A DNA stretch of 64,000 nucleotides from Trichlorobacter thiogenes (GTDB lineage: Bacteria > Desulfobacterota > Desulfuromonadia > Geobacterales > Pseudopelobacteraceae), in contig NZ_FUWR01000001.1 in assembly GCF_900167465.1 (NCBI RefSeq), positions 1 to 64,000 on the forward strand. Reading direction: 5' to 3'. This document shows, piece after piece, positions 46,079 to 55,162 of the stretch; positions within the stretch are counted from its first letter, which is position 1, and each line of letters begins with the position of its first letter. A program made the position numbers and the translations under genes. Below the pieces are notes generated by a model. The model was not told the DNA's origin. It ran no database searches and saw only the letters and a program-made list of their open reading frames with translations.

Positions 46079-46831
46079 TCAAGGCTTAAAGGGCTTAAGT
46101 TTACCCTTCAAACGAACCATGGCCTGACTGAGAATTTGACAAATCCGGGACTCTGTCAGCCCCAAAACCGCGCCGATCTCTTTCAAATTCATCTCTTCGT
46201 AGTAGTACAGGGTCACTGCAAGACGCTCTTTTTCTGGCAAGGCATCAATCGCTGCACCGATCGCATGGGCGACCTGCCCAGACATCACCTGATTCTGCGG
46301 CCCTTTATTCTCATCGTCACCAAGAATATCTGCCAGGCTTAATGAGTGCCCTTCATCATCATCCCAGCTATCGTCAATACTGATAAAACTGAACTCATGT
46401 ATTTCTTCCAGCATACAGTAATACTCTTCCAAGCTGACCTGCAGGGCTTCTGCCATCTCCGTGCCGGTTGGATTACGCCCCAGTTGATGTTCCTGGCGGT
46501 GCATCTCCCGCTCCACCATCTTGCACTTGTCACGCATGGTGCGGCTTAGTGGGTCACTGGCCCGTAACTCATCCAGAATGGCGCCCCTGATATGCTGTTC
46601 AGCAAAGGTCTTGAACTGCACTCCCCTGCCTGGGTCAAACCGGTCAGCAGCATGGATCAGACCAATCACTGCAGCGCTGGCAAGATCCTGCGGATCAAGG
46701 TGGGACGGCAGCTGGGCTGCAAAGCGATTGACCAGATAGCGCACCAGCGGCAGGTGCGACGTAATCATGGTTTCACGCAGTTGGCAGCTCCGTTCGCCGA
46801 CCTGTTCTTCATAGGCCCTGAGTCTGCTCAT
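46079..46831 (-). CDS. fliA: Flagellar sigma factor FliA (sigma28)
   Basis: 250 residues with sigma region 2 (DPQDLASAAVIGLIHAADRFDPGRGVQF split at DLASAAVIGLIHAADRFDP), region 3 and region 4 (YYYEEMNLKEIGAVLGLTESRICQI). It directs late flagellar genes including flagellin and perhaps motor genes. The flhG stop overlaps its ATG in ATGA. The anti-sigma FlgM is not seen in this window. Confidence 0.95.
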   Translation of the reverse strand: MSRLRAYEEQVGERSCQLRETMITSHLPLVRYLVNRFAAQLPSHLDPQDLASAAVIGLIHAADRFDPGRGVQFKTFAEQHIRGAILDELRASDPLSRTMRDKCKMVEREMHRQEHQLGRNPTGTEMAEALQVSLEEYYCMLEEIHEFSFISIDDSWDDDEGHSLSLADILGDDENKGPQNQVMSGQVAHAIGAAIDALPEKERLAVTLYYYEEMNLKEIGAVLGLTESRICQILSQAMVRLKGKLKPFKP

Positions 46832-47757
46832 ACCCCGCCTCCCCCTGACCCTTCCAGATAGCGTCGGAAGAAGAACTGGATATTTCCTTTCAAGCGGGTC
46901 TGACGTGAGTTTTCAATAACCCGTCTGGCCAGGGTGCTAAAACAGTTTGAGGCATCAGAATCCGGGTACAGCTCATAGACCGCCTTCTGTTTTTTTACCG
47001 AGTCAATCAATCGTTCATCCCGCACGACACAGCCCAAATAATCAAGGGAGATATCCAGAAAACGCCCGGCCACATTGGCCAGCTTGCGAAACACTTCAAG
47101 GGCATCTTCACTGTCACGGGCCATATTAATCAACACCTTGAAATGGTGTTCTGAATAGCGGGTGGCCAGTAACTTGATCAGGGCATAGACATCGGTGATT
47201 GAGGTCGGTTCCGGTGTCACCACCACCAGAATCTCCTGGGCTGCCACCGTAAAGTAGGTGACGTTTTCAGAGATACCGGCCTCAGTATCAATGATCATAA
47301 TGTCAAACTCTTCCTCCAGCATATCCAGCTCATCCAGCAGCTTCAGCTTCTCATGCTGACCAAGACTGGTGTATTCCTGCACCCCTGACCCGGCCGGGAT
47401 CAGCTTGATACTGGGGGTGACCTCGACAATAATCTCTGACAGGCTCTTCTCTCCGGACAGGACATGGTTCAGGTTGTACTGAGGCGAAAGTCCCAAAAGC
47501 ACATCCAGGTTACCCACCCCCAGATCCCCATCAATGATCAGGACCTTCTTCCCCTGGGCCGCCAGAGCCATGGCCAGATTGGCCACTACGTTACTTTTGC
47601 CGACGCCCCCTTTGCCGCTGGTGACTGAGATTACCCGTATCCCCTGTTGATCTGTCAGCGAAGCAGCACCAGATGGAGTCGGGCTGTTCTGCTTGGCAGT
47701 TCTGGCCATCTGACGCAGGGTATCGGCCTGATCACCGGTTCCGCGCACTGCACTCAT
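46828..47757 (-). CDS. flhG: MinD-like ATPase FlhG (FleN)
   Basis: 309 residues with a deviant Walker A GKGGVGKSNVVANLA near 48-60 and DGDLGVGNLDVLLG near 76-90. FlhG counters FlhF and sets flagellar number and location. The start ATG overlaps the flhF stop (ATGA), so FlhF and FlhG are translationally linked. Confidence 0.94.
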   Translation of the reverse strand: MSAVRGTGDQADTLRQMARTAKQNSPTPSGAASLTDQQGIRVISVTSGKGGVGKSNVVANLAMALAAQGKKVLIIDGDLGVGNLDVLLGLSPQYNLNHVLSGEKSLSEIIVEVTPSIKLIPAGSGVQEYTSLGQHEKLKLLDELDMLEEEFDIMIIDTEAGISENVTYFTVAAQEILVVVTPEPTSITDVYALIKLLATRYSEHHFKVLINMARDSEDALEVFRKLANVAGRFLDISLDYLGCVVRDERLIDSVKKQKAVYELYPDSDASNCFSTLARRVIENSRQTRLKGNIQFFFRRYLEGSGGGGV

Positions 47758-49076
47758 TGCGCACCCTCCTTCAGAATCAGTTCTGCCAGTTTTTCCGATG
47801 TTGCAACCTCAATATCCTCCGGCACCCGCTGTCCCGTCGTAAAATAGGCGATCTGCAGATTTGCCTTTAAAAGCAGATTTACAATGCAACCAACGCTTTC
47901 GCACTCATCCAGCTTTGTGAAGACCACTTTACTGATCGGGAAAATACTGAAGCGATTAAGGATTACTTCCAGTTCCCGATCTTTCGTCGTTGCCGAGAGG
48001 CAAAGATAGATATCGGACTGAATTGTTGTCTCAAGAAAGCCCTTCATCTCCTCCAGCTTGTCAGAATCTTTGTGACTACGCCCGGCAGTGTCGATCAGGA
48101 TCAGATCGCAATCGGAATGACGCTCAACCGCCCGCTCAAGTTCTTTGGGTGTAGAGGCGACCTCAAGGGGAATTCCCATAATCTTGGTATAGGTCTTCAG
48201 CTGCTCCACCGCCCCGACCCGAAAGATATCCATGGTGATCAAGGCAACCTTGTTGCCACGATTAAGCGCATACATGGCGGCAAGCTTGGCAGTCGTGGTG
48301 GTTTTGCCAACCCCTGTCGGGCCCACCAGAGCGATAATCCGTGGGGCATTTTTTTTCATCCGCAGGTTGCCGGCAAAGCGGATCAAACGGCCAAATGCCT
48401 CACCCAGGCGTCCCTTCAGCGTTTCTTCGCCCTGCCCCATCGGCAACGTATTAACGGTCTCGATAATTTTACCCTGCAGATCCGGTTCAATCCCCTGCCG
48501 TTCCAGCTCCCGTACCAATGGCGGTTTTTCTGAAGGCACCCCGATTCCGGCGCTTGTTTGAATCGCTGCATCTGGCCACTGTACTGACTTAACGCCACCT
48601 TCCTGGCTTCTGACCAGGGTATTCAACAGCAGCTTTTTGATCTCTTCCAGGTCCTGACGGGGAATATTATTAAGATTGATCCCCCCGTCACCTGTTTTAC
48701 TCTGTTGGTCAGCGGGTAACGAGGCCTGCTCGCTCTGACGCTGACGCAGCTCCTCATCCCGCTTGGTCATCACCTCAACTTTTTCACGCAGGTCACGCAG
48801 CTCACGGGCCAGAGGGGCCAGCATGGAATTCTCAAACTCTTCTTTGGTTGTCCGCTCACGCTCCGGTCGCTCACGCACCGGTGGTGGTGGCGGGGGCGCA
48901 GGCCGGTGGGGGTCAATTGCAGCGGTCACCTTGACCACCTGCTTGCTGAAAAAGCCCAGGATACCACCCTGTTTTTCCTTCTTGGTGGACAGGATCATTG
49001 CATCAGGACCCAGCTCAGCCTTTACCAGCCGCAAGGCTTCTGCCATGGTTGGAGCTTGAAAGGTTTTAACCAGCAT
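47754..49076 (-). CDS. flhF: SRP-like GTPase FlhF
   Basis: 440 residues: an N-terminal basic region, then an SRP-type NG domain with GPTGVGKTTTTAKLAA near 255, DIFRVGAVEQLKTY near 290 and DTAGRSHKD near 333. FlhF recruits the first flagellar components to the pole. Its ATG lies inside the last codons of flhA (11-base overlap), so it is translated in step with FlhA. Confidence 0.94.
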   Translation of the reverse strand: MLVKTFQAPTMAEALRLVKAELGPDAMILSTKKEKQGGILGFFSKQVVKVTAAIDPHRPAPPPPPPVRERPERERTTKEEFENSMLAPLARELRDLREKVEVMTKRDEELRQRQSEQASLPADQQSKTGDGGINLNNIPRQDLEEIKKLLLNTLVRSQEGGVKSVQWPDAAIQTSAGIGVPSEKPPLVRELERQGIEPDLQGKIIETVNTLPMGQGEETLKGRLGEAFGRLIRFAGNLRMKKNAPRIIALVGPTGVGKTTTTAKLAAMYALNRGNKVALITMDIFRVGAVEQLKTYTKIMGIPLEVASTPKELERAVERHSDCDLILIDTAGRSHKDSDKLEEMKGFLETTIQSDIYLCLSATTKDRELEVILNRFSIFPISKVVFTKLDECESVGCIVNLLLKANLQIAYFTTGQRVPEDIEVATSEKLAELILKEGAQ

Positions 49077-51156
49077 GGAAGGTCACCACTCCTAATGACT
49101 GAATTTTGACATTTTGGGGAATTTCATTATGGGACAGCACTGCAACATGGGGTACAAAACGTTCGATCATCTTTTTGACATGCCGTCTGATTGAGGGGGA
49201 GGCCAGAATAACCGGCTGGGCACCATACATGCCAAAACGATCCACCATGCCACGTACCGATGCAATAATCTGCTGGGCCGAACCAGGCTCAATGGCAAGA
49301 TAACTACCCTGGTCCGAGGGCTGGATCGCTTCGGCAATGGTATCCTCAACTTCACGATCAATGGTCACCAGATACAGTGTATCCTCATCCATCTTAAACT
49401 GGTCTACGATGAAACGTCCCAGCGACTGGCGCACAAATTCGGTCAGCACATCAGGATCTTTGGTCAGACCGGCATAATCAGCCAGGCTTTCCAGAATGGT
49501 ACGCAGGTCACGGATGGAAACCCCTTCTTTAAGCAGGTTTTTGACCACCCGCAGTACAACTCCCAAACCAAGCTGCCCAGGAATCAGTTCATCAACCACT
49601 TTAGGTGCTGTGGCCGCCACATTATCAAGCAGTTGCTGCATCTCCTGACGCCCCACCAGATCTTGAGCATACCGTCGAATCGTCTCACTGATATGGGTGG
49701 CAATAACCGTGGTGCTGTCCACCACCGTGTAACCATTAACCTGCGCCTGCTCACGATCCTCATTACGAATCCAAACCGCCGGCAGCCCAAAAACCGGTTC
49801 CTTTGCCGTGGGACCAGGCAGTTGCGCCATCACCGCACCGGAGTCCATGGCCAGGTACTGACCGGTCATCTCGCTACCACCCACACGGGCACCGCGAATC
49901 AAGATGTTGTATTCATACGGCTTCAACTGCAGGTTGTCGTGAATATGGATCGGAGGGACCACAAAACCCATCTTTTGAGCAAACTGGCGACGGATCGACC
50001 GGATACGCTCCAGCAGTTCACCATCCTGAGAGGCATCAACCATCGGCACCAGACCATATCCAACCTCCAGTTCAAGGGTATCCAGGGGACGGATGGCAGA
50101 GGCCTGGTCCTGGGCCTCTTCTTCGCCAGCTGCCTCAGCTGCCGCAGCCTCTTCTTCTACCACCTGAGCCATTTCACGGGACATCCGCCCCACCAGCCAC
50201 GAAATTCCCGACAAAAGCAAAAAGGCAAAATGAGGCAGCCCCGGAATCATGGCAAACAGGAACATAACACCGGAAACAACATAAAAGGCTTTGGGATAAT
50301 TCAGGAACTGTGCGGTCACTTCCTGACCGAAGTTATTTTCGTCGGCAGTCCGGGTTACAATAATACCTGCGGCGGTTGAAATAACCAGTGCTGGGATCTG
50401 GGCCACCAGTCCTTCACCAATCGTCAGCAGGGTATAGTTGGTTAAGGCCACATCAAGGGCCAGTCCCTGCTGCCAGACACCGATGATCAAGCCACCAAAG
50501 ATGTTCACCAGCATAATCAGGATACCGGCTACGGCATCACCTCGCACAAACTTGCTGGCACCGTCCATGGCCCCATAGAATTCTGACTCACGCCGAATCT
50601 TCTCGCGACGCTTTCGGGCCTCTTTTTCTGTCAAAAAACCGGCAGAGAGATCGGCATCAATCGCCATCTGCTTGCCTGGCATGGCATCCAGGGTAAAACG
50701 TGCCGAGACTTCTGCCACCCGGCCAGCACCCTTGGTAATAACCACAAAGTTAATGATGACCAGAATCAGGAACATGACCGCGCCAACCACGTAGTTGCCC
50801 CCGACAACAAAGGACCCAAAGGCCTTGATGACCGCCCCGGCGGCCTCCACCCCTTCCCGCCCATGCATCAGGATCAGACGGGTTGATGCAACGTTCAAGG
50901 CAAGTCGAAACAAGGTGGTGACCAGCAAGACAGAGGGGAAAACAGAAAAATCAAGGGGGTGGCGGGTATAGAGACAGACTAGTAGAATAGCAAGCGCAAT
51001 GGTAATATTGGCAGCCAGAAAGATATCCAGCATAAAAGCCGGCAAAGGAATAATCATCAACGCCAGCACGCCGATCAGGGCGATAGCAACGTAGATGTCA
51101 GAATTTTTTCTAAAATTGCTCAGTTCAATAGCCTGGGCAGTGGTTCCGTTTGCCAT
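49066..51156 (-). CDS. flhA: Flagellar export gate protein FlhA
   Basis: 696 residues: about eight N-terminal membrane helices (to about 320), with the FHIPEP motif RFTLDAMPGKQMAIDADLSAG (split as RFTLDAMPGKQM and AIDADLSAG) between them, and a cytoplasmic domain with VGYGLVPMVDASQ and PSIRRHVKKMIERFVP. FlhA is the nonameric proton-linked gate of the export apparatus. Starts after a 314-base gap from flhB. A weak SD AAGGAT lies 10 bases before ATG. Confidence 0.96.
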   Translation of the reverse strand: MANGTTAQAIELSNFRKNSDIYVAIALIGVLALMIIPLPAFMLDIFLAANITIALAILLVCLYTRHPLDFSVFPSVLLVTTLFRLALNVASTRLILMHGREGVEAAGAVIKAFGSFVVGGNYVVGAVMFLILVIINFVVITKGAGRVAEVSARFTLDAMPGKQMAIDADLSAGFLTEKEARKRREKIRRESEFYGAMDGASKFVRGDAVAGILIMLVNIFGGLIIGVWQQGLALDVALTNYTLLTIGEGLVAQIPALVISTAAGIIVTRTADENNFGQEVTAQFLNYPKAFYVVSGVMFLFAMIPGLPHFAFLLLSGISWLVGRMSREMAQVVEEEAAAAEAAGEEEAQDQASAIRPLDTLELEVGYGLVPMVDASQDGELLERIRSIRRQFAQKMGFVVPPIHIHDNLQLKPYEYNILIRGARVGGSEMTGQYLAMDSGAVMAQLPGPTAKEPVFGLPAVWIRNEDREQAQVNGYTVVDSTTVIATHISETIRRYAQDLVGRQEMQQLLDNVAATAPKVVDELIPGQLGLGVVLRVVKNLLKEGVSIRDLRTILESLADYAGLTKDPDVLTEFVRQSLGRFIVDQFKMDEDTLYLVTIDREVEDTIAEAIQPSDQGSYLAIEPGSAQQIIASVRGMVDRFGMYGAQPVILASPSIRRHVKKMIERFVPHVAVLSHNEIPQNVKIQSLGVVTFHAG

Positions 51157-51470
51157 GGTTCTATCATATCCTTACGGCCACAAAGGCCATTGGGTCAGGA
51201 GCAGCCGACACCACCCCACGGCGTATGTATGCAGATTTCATGCCGTCAAAATTCGGTCACACCCGCCCTGAGACACCAACGACGCCTCTGCAATTACAGC
51301 CACTTACCTAATCACCCCTTCCCGTAAAAAAACAGTCAAAGTCATATTATTGACTTTGACTGAATTATGACTCACTACACTCTCTTGTCATTAAGCTGCC
51401 GTCAAACCACCAACAGGCAGCAGACGGTTAAGACCTGGCACAAGGCAACTATCAGGTATACGCCCTGAGA
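51157..51470. other. Non-coding flhB-flhA gap
   Basis: 314 bases with no credible ORF: short frames only. It holds the terminator at 51326-51362 and, nearer flhA, TTGACG (a -35-like) with poorly matching -10 candidates and a small GGCC / GGCC hairpin just before the flhA SD. Any flhA promoter is therefore weak or uses another sigma factor; I could not match a sigma54 or sigma28 consensus. Confidence 0.6.
51326..51362 (-). terminator. Intrinsic terminator downstream of flhB
   Basis: Perfect 12-base stem CAGTCAAAGTCA / TGACTTTGACTG with a six-base loop (51333-51362), followed on the minus strand by TTTTTTT (51332-51326). It divides the flagellar cluster: flhB and upstream genes end here and flhA must have its own promoter or depend on read-through. 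Confidence 0.9.
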
Positions 51471-52544
51471 CTACATAGCACCCTTGAGCCGATAGACATA
51501 CGCCAACACTTCCGCAACAGCAGCATAGAGTGACTCTGGAATTTCCTGATTCTCTGACACCTGATCATAAAGCTCCCGGGCCAGAAAACGGTTTTCAACC
51601 AGCGTAACCTTGTTTTCACGCGCCATCGCCTTGATTGCAAGAGCCATCTCATCCATCCCCTTTGCGATTACCATCGGCGCAACCATCTTACTGCGATCAT
51701 ACTTAAGCGCTACGGCAAAGTGGGTCGGGTTAGTGATAACAACATCTGCCGTAGGAATAATCTTGGTCAGGCGCCTCCGGGCTGACTGAAACTGCATCTT
51801 CTTGATCTTGCCCTTTACTTCGGGGTTACCTTCCTGATCCTTATGCTCGTCCTTGACCTCCTGCTTGGTCATCTTGAGATTCTCGGTATAGCGCCATTTT
51901 ACGTAGAACATATCAAAGATCGAAATGATAATCATAATCCCACAGGTGTGGGTAACAATCTTAAATGCCACATGCCCAGTGTATGCCAGAATGCCATTTA
52001 CGTCAGATTCAGCAAGCACCATGATATTTTGTAATTCGTCCCGTAGCACCTGGTAGGCAATCCAGCCGATCACAAAAATCTTGAGTAACGACTTCAGAAT
52101 CTCTACCAAAGCCTCCTTGTTAAACAGCTTACCAAAACCGCTGATAAAATTAAGCTTATCAAAATTAAAGCTGATTCGTTCCCATTGGAAGTCTATACGC
52201 CCATTATCCTGAACAATATGGGCCAGCACTCCGGTTGCCATGATGGTCAGGATAATGGGCGCGATCAGCAGCAAAATTACACCAAAAATACGCAGCAGCA
52301 TGGTGTAGACATTCCGCTCGGTTAGTTCAAAACTACCAATCTGGGAATAGACCTGCACAGTCGTACTTTGCAACCCATTCATCAGATAACCGCCCAGCAG
52401 ATATAAAGCAATAATACCAGCCAACAGCGTAAGACTCTGGCTAAGCATCTGCGAAGCTGGAGGGGCCCCTTTCTCCCTGGCCTTCTCCAGCTTTCTACCG
52501 GTCGGTTGTTCTGTTTTAGAGTGTTTGTCGTCGTCTTCTGCCAG
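51471..52544 (-). CDS. flhB: Flagellar export switch protein FlhB (probable CTG start)
   Basis: The frame from the first ATG (52448) gives 325 residues and lacks the family N-terminus. Extending upstream to the fliR stop (52548-52550) adds 32 residues reading AEDDDKHSKTEQPTGRKLEK and on, the conserved FlhB start. No ATG, GTG or TTG lies between; the only likely initiator is the CTG at 52544-52542, with GGGGGGA 6-7 bases before it, giving 357 residues. Four membrane helices follow, then the cytoplasmic domain with the self-cleaving NPTH (ITNPTHFAVAL). FlhB switches export from rod-hook to filament substrates. Confidence 0.9.
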   Translation of the reverse strand: MAEDDDKHSKTEQPTGRKLEKAREKGAPPASQMLSQSLTLLAGIIALYLLGGYLMNGLQSTTVQVYSQIGSFELTERNVYTMLLRIFGVILLLIAPIILTIMATGVLAHIVQDNGRIDFQWERISFNFDKLNFISGFGKLFNKEALVEILKSLLKIFVIGWIAYQVLRDELQNIMVLAESDVNGILAYTGHVAFKIVTHTCGIMIIISIFDMFYVKWRYTENLKMTKQEVKDEHKDQEGNPEVKGKIKKMQFQSARRRLTKIIPTADVVITNPTHFAVALKYDRSKMVAPMVIAKGMDEMALAIKAMARENKVTLVENRFLARELYDQVSENQEIPESLYAAVAEVLAYVYRLKGAM

Positions 52545-52547
52545 GAA

Positions 52548-53345
52548 TCATCCCCCCTTTGCAAGCAGCCTGAAGATCGTTGCCACCTGGACCGCCAGAT
52601 TACCAAACGAGAGCTCCAGCACATGAAAGAAGAGCAAAAGGGTCATCCCCAACACCATAAACCCAAGCCCGATATTAAGCGGAAAGCTGACCATAAATAT
52701 GTTCATCTGGGGAAAGGCGCGGGCCATGATGCCAAGAACAACACTGGTTAAAAGCAGTGCTACCATAACCGGCGCGGCCAGCCTGATTCCCAGAATAAAG
52801 ACATCAGAAGTGGCTTTCACCAGAAAATGAATCAGCGCCTCGCTCATCTTCCAGCCACCCAGCGGTATGACCGTAAAGCTGTCAACAATAGCCCGGATAA
52901 ACACATGGTGAATATTCAAGGAGAGAAAAAACAGGGTAGCCAGCAGGCTCTGCATGACCGACATGATCTGCATCTGATTACCCATGGAAGGATCAATTAC
53001 CGATGAGATACTAAAGCCCATCTGAAGACCAATAATTTGACCGCTGAATTCAACGGCGGCAAAGATGATCTGGGTCACAAAGGCCAGCGTGAGACCGATC
53101 AGCATCTCGCGCATGACCAGCAGTCCCAGGGTAAAGGCATCACCAGGAATGGGTGGAGGGGCAATTTTCAGGATTGGATAGCAGACCAGCGTTATGGAGA
53201 GAACCGCTACAATCTTGATGCGGGTTGGCAGACGACGCCCACCGAACAACGGAAGGGCAGCGAACAGACCTCCAATGCGGCATAGTACCAAGGCGAACAG
53301 AAATACATCGGCTTGACTTGGCAGCGGTGATACAAAGGGGAACAT
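52548..53345 (-). CDS. fliR: Flagellar export membrane protein FliR
   Basis: 265 residues with about six hydrophobic segments typical of FliR (FLFALVLCRIGGLFAALP; GEALI-type loop; PLNIGLGFMVLGMTL). Part of the FliPQR export core. Its 3' end carries GGGGGGA that appears to act as the flhB SD. Confidence 0.93.
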   Translation of the reverse strand: MFPFVSPLPSQADVFLFALVLCRIGGLFAALPLFGGRRLPTRIKIVAVLSITLVCYPILKIAPPPIPGDAFTLGLLVMREMLIGLTLAFVTQIIFAAVEFSGQIIGLQMGFSISSVIDPSMGNQMQIMSVMQSLLATLFFLSLNIHHVFIRAIVDSFTVIPLGGWKMSEALIHFLVKATSDVFILGIRLAAPVMVALLLTSVVLGIMARAFPQMNIFMVSFPLNIGLGFMVLGMTLLLFFHVLELSFGNLAVQVATIFRLLAKGG

Positions 53346-53351
53346 GCCTGA

Positions 53352-53621
53352 CTAGCGCCGCATTACGGCAATCAGCGCATAAATCTCGCGAGTAAAATCA
53401 CTCATGTAGCTCATCATCCAGGGGAAAAATATAATGATGGCCACCATAACCGCAACAATCTTCGGGGCAAAGGCGAGCGTTGCTTCGTTAATAGAGGTAA
53501 CCGCCTGAAAGACACTGATGGCAAGACCGACCACCAGACTGAACAGCAGCAACGGAGCTGCCAAAAGCAAGGTAGCCTCAAAACTTCTACGTGCCAGTTG
53601 AACAACCAGTTCGGGGGTCAT
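53352..53621 (-). CDS. fliQ: Flagellar export membrane protein FliQ
   Basis: 89 residues with two membrane helices (LLLAAPLLLFSLVVGLAISVFQA and VAVMVAIIIFFPWMMSY). Typical FliQ size and position between fliP and fliR. Confidence 0.94.
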   Translation of the reverse strand: MTPELVVQLARRSFEATLLLAAPLLLFSLVVGLAISVFQAVTSINEATLAFAPKIVAVMVAIIIFFPWMMSYMSDFTREIYALIAVMRR

Positions 53622-53633
53622 GGCATATCCTTT

Positions 53634-54404
53634 CTAACCAAAACTCTTGACCAGAGAACTGATAACCAATCCCCATCCATCTACCAGTACAAACAGCAAA
53701 ATTTTAAACGGTAACGATATCATGACCGGTGGCAGCATCATCATACCCATAGACATCAGCACTGATGCAACCACCATATCCACCACAATAAATGGTATAT
53801 AGATCAAAAAACCGATCTGAAAGGCGGTACGTAGCTCCGAAATCATGAAGGCCGGAACAATGGTGAGGGTTGGGATATCATCGGCATTTTTGGGACGGGC
53901 CTGCTTGGAAAGACTGACAAACAGGGCCAAATCTTTTTCCCGCGTCTGCGACAGCATAAACTTACGTACCGGCTGTGTCGCTTTCTCAAAGGCCTGTTCC
54001 TGGGAAAGGACACCTGCCTTGTACGGCTGATACGCGTCTCGATCAACCTGCTGCCAGACGGGAGTCATGATGAAAAAAGTCAGAAACAGCGAAAGGGCCA
54101 GAATTATCTGGTTTGAGGGGGCTTGCTGAGTACCCAGGGCAGTTCGCAAAAACGAGAGCACGACAACGATACGGGTAAACGAAGTGGTCATGATCAGCAG
54201 GCTGGGAGCCAGTGAAAGCACCGTAAGCAACAAGAAAATCTGGATCGTTGTCGCCACTTCGCCTGGCTTTGTTGCCGTACCCACACCAATATTCAGCGAT
54301 GGCAACGGAACCGGTGCTGCCGTTGCAAAGGCTACGGTACCAACAACGACGGTAGCCAGCAAAAACAGGGTTCCCCAAAAACGTTTTCCTGCAAAAGAGG
54401 TCAT
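53634..54404 (-). CDS. fliP: Flagellar export membrane protein FliP
   Basis: 256 residues: a cleavable N-terminal signal (FWGTLFLLATVVVGTVAFA), then helices with the FliP signatures MTTSFTRIVVVLSFLRTALGTQQ (as TSFTRIVVVLSFLR) and FLIYIPFIVVDMVVASVLMSMGMMM. The ATG at 54402-54404 is preferred to an in-frame TTG at 54410. Forms the export core with FliQ and FliR. Confidence 0.95.
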   Translation of the reverse strand: MTSFAGKRFWGTLFLLATVVVGTVAFATAAPVPLPSLNIGVGTATKPGEVATTIQIFLLLTVLSLAPSLLIMTTSFTRIVVVLSFLRTALGTQQAPSNQIILALSLFLTFFIMTPVWQQVDRDAYQPYKAGVLSQEQAFEKATQPVRKFMLSQTREKDLALFVSLSKQARPKNADDIPTLTIVPAFMISELRTAFQIGFLIYIPFIVVDMVVASVLMSMGMMMLPPVMISLPFKILLFVLVDGWGLVISSLVKSFG

Positions 54405-54431
54405 AGTCAATCCAGAACGCGTAAAATCACC

Positions 54432-54866
54432 TTAACTACGCGATGTTGCTCGCTTCAACAAAGAGAAAAATGACAGCCTGTCAGGTGATTCATCAATCAC
54501 TTCAATTTCTTCCAGCATCGGCACCTGCTTAATCAGATTAAGGTTATCACCACTGCTTGCGAGCAAGAGATACTCTCCAGCAACCTCAATCAGAACAAGT
54601 GCCTTACGGGGCCCCAGTGCACGAACTTCGAGTATCCTGATATGCTGGCTACCAACTTTTAACGCAGGAATTTTACGCATCAACCGGGTTGCGAGATAGT
54701 ATGTCAACAGAATCAAACCGACAACCAGCAATAACGCAGCAATCATCTGAAGGAAACTGGAAAGAAAACTGAAATCTCCGCCGCCTGCCTGCCCTTCAGC
54801 TCCCTTTGCCAATGCAGGGAACAGCCCTATCCCCAAAAGTAACAGCAGGACAGACTGTCTGATCAC
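54432..54866 (-). CDS. fliO: Flagellar biosynthesis protein FliO
   Basis: 144 residues, with a signal/first helix and one further membrane helix (about 35-60, MIAALLLVVGLILLTYYLATRL), then a FliO soluble domain (LEVRALGPRKALVLIEVAGEYLLL). It stabilises FliP. Starts at GTG in a GTGA overlap with the fliN stop. Confidence 0.85.
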   Translation of the reverse strand: MIRQSVLLLLLGIGLFPALAKGAEGQAGGGDFSFLSSFLQMIAALLLVVGLILLTYYLATRLMRKIPALKVGSQHIRILEVRALGPRKALVLIEVAGEYLLLASSGDNLNLIKQVPMLEEIEVIDESPDRLSFFSLLKRATSRS

Positions 54867-55162
54867 AAAATTTTCTCCACCCGTTCATTCGGGCTGACAA
54901 TATCAACCAGACGGACACCGAATTTTTCGTTAACCACCACGGCTTCCCCCCTGGCAACCAGCTTAGAGTTGACGAAAATATCCAATGGTTCACCGGCAAG
55001 TTTAGTCAACTCTACCACTGCCCCCTGATTCAGTTGCAGGATATCCTTAACCAACAGCTTGGTGCGTCCCAGCTCCACCGTAACCTGAAGCGGGATATCA
55101 AGTATAAATTCCAGATTTTTCCGTTCCTGTTCAGCTTCTGCGGCATCAGGCTTGTCGTTCAC
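54863..55162 (-). CDS. fliN: Flagellar motor switch protein FliN (GTG start)
   Basis: 99 residues from GTG at 55160-55162, the start supported by AAGGGG seven bases upstream; longer frames to 55258 encode no FliN homology. The SPOA domain spans about 20-95 (DIPLQVTVELGRTKLLVKDIL; GEPLDIFVNSKLVARGEAVV; FGVRLVDIV). With FliG and FliM it forms the C-ring. It overlaps the end of fliM by 17 bases. Confidence 0.92.
   Translation of the reverse strand: MNDKPDAAEAEQERKNLEFILDIPLQVTVELGRTKLLVKDILQLNQGAVVELTKLAGEPLDIFVNSKLVARGEAVVVNEKFGVRLVDIVSPNERVEKIL

Noticed and set aside
51157-51325. Sigma54 or sigma28 promoter for flhA
   Set aside because: TGGC-TGTAA-TTGC has a 5-base gap where 7 is required; no sigma28 pattern (TAAAGTTT-N11-GCCGATAA) is present.
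51471-52448. flhB as a truncated pseudogene
   Set aside because: The missing N-terminus is present upstream in frame with near-cognate CTG and SD, and all later motifs are intact.
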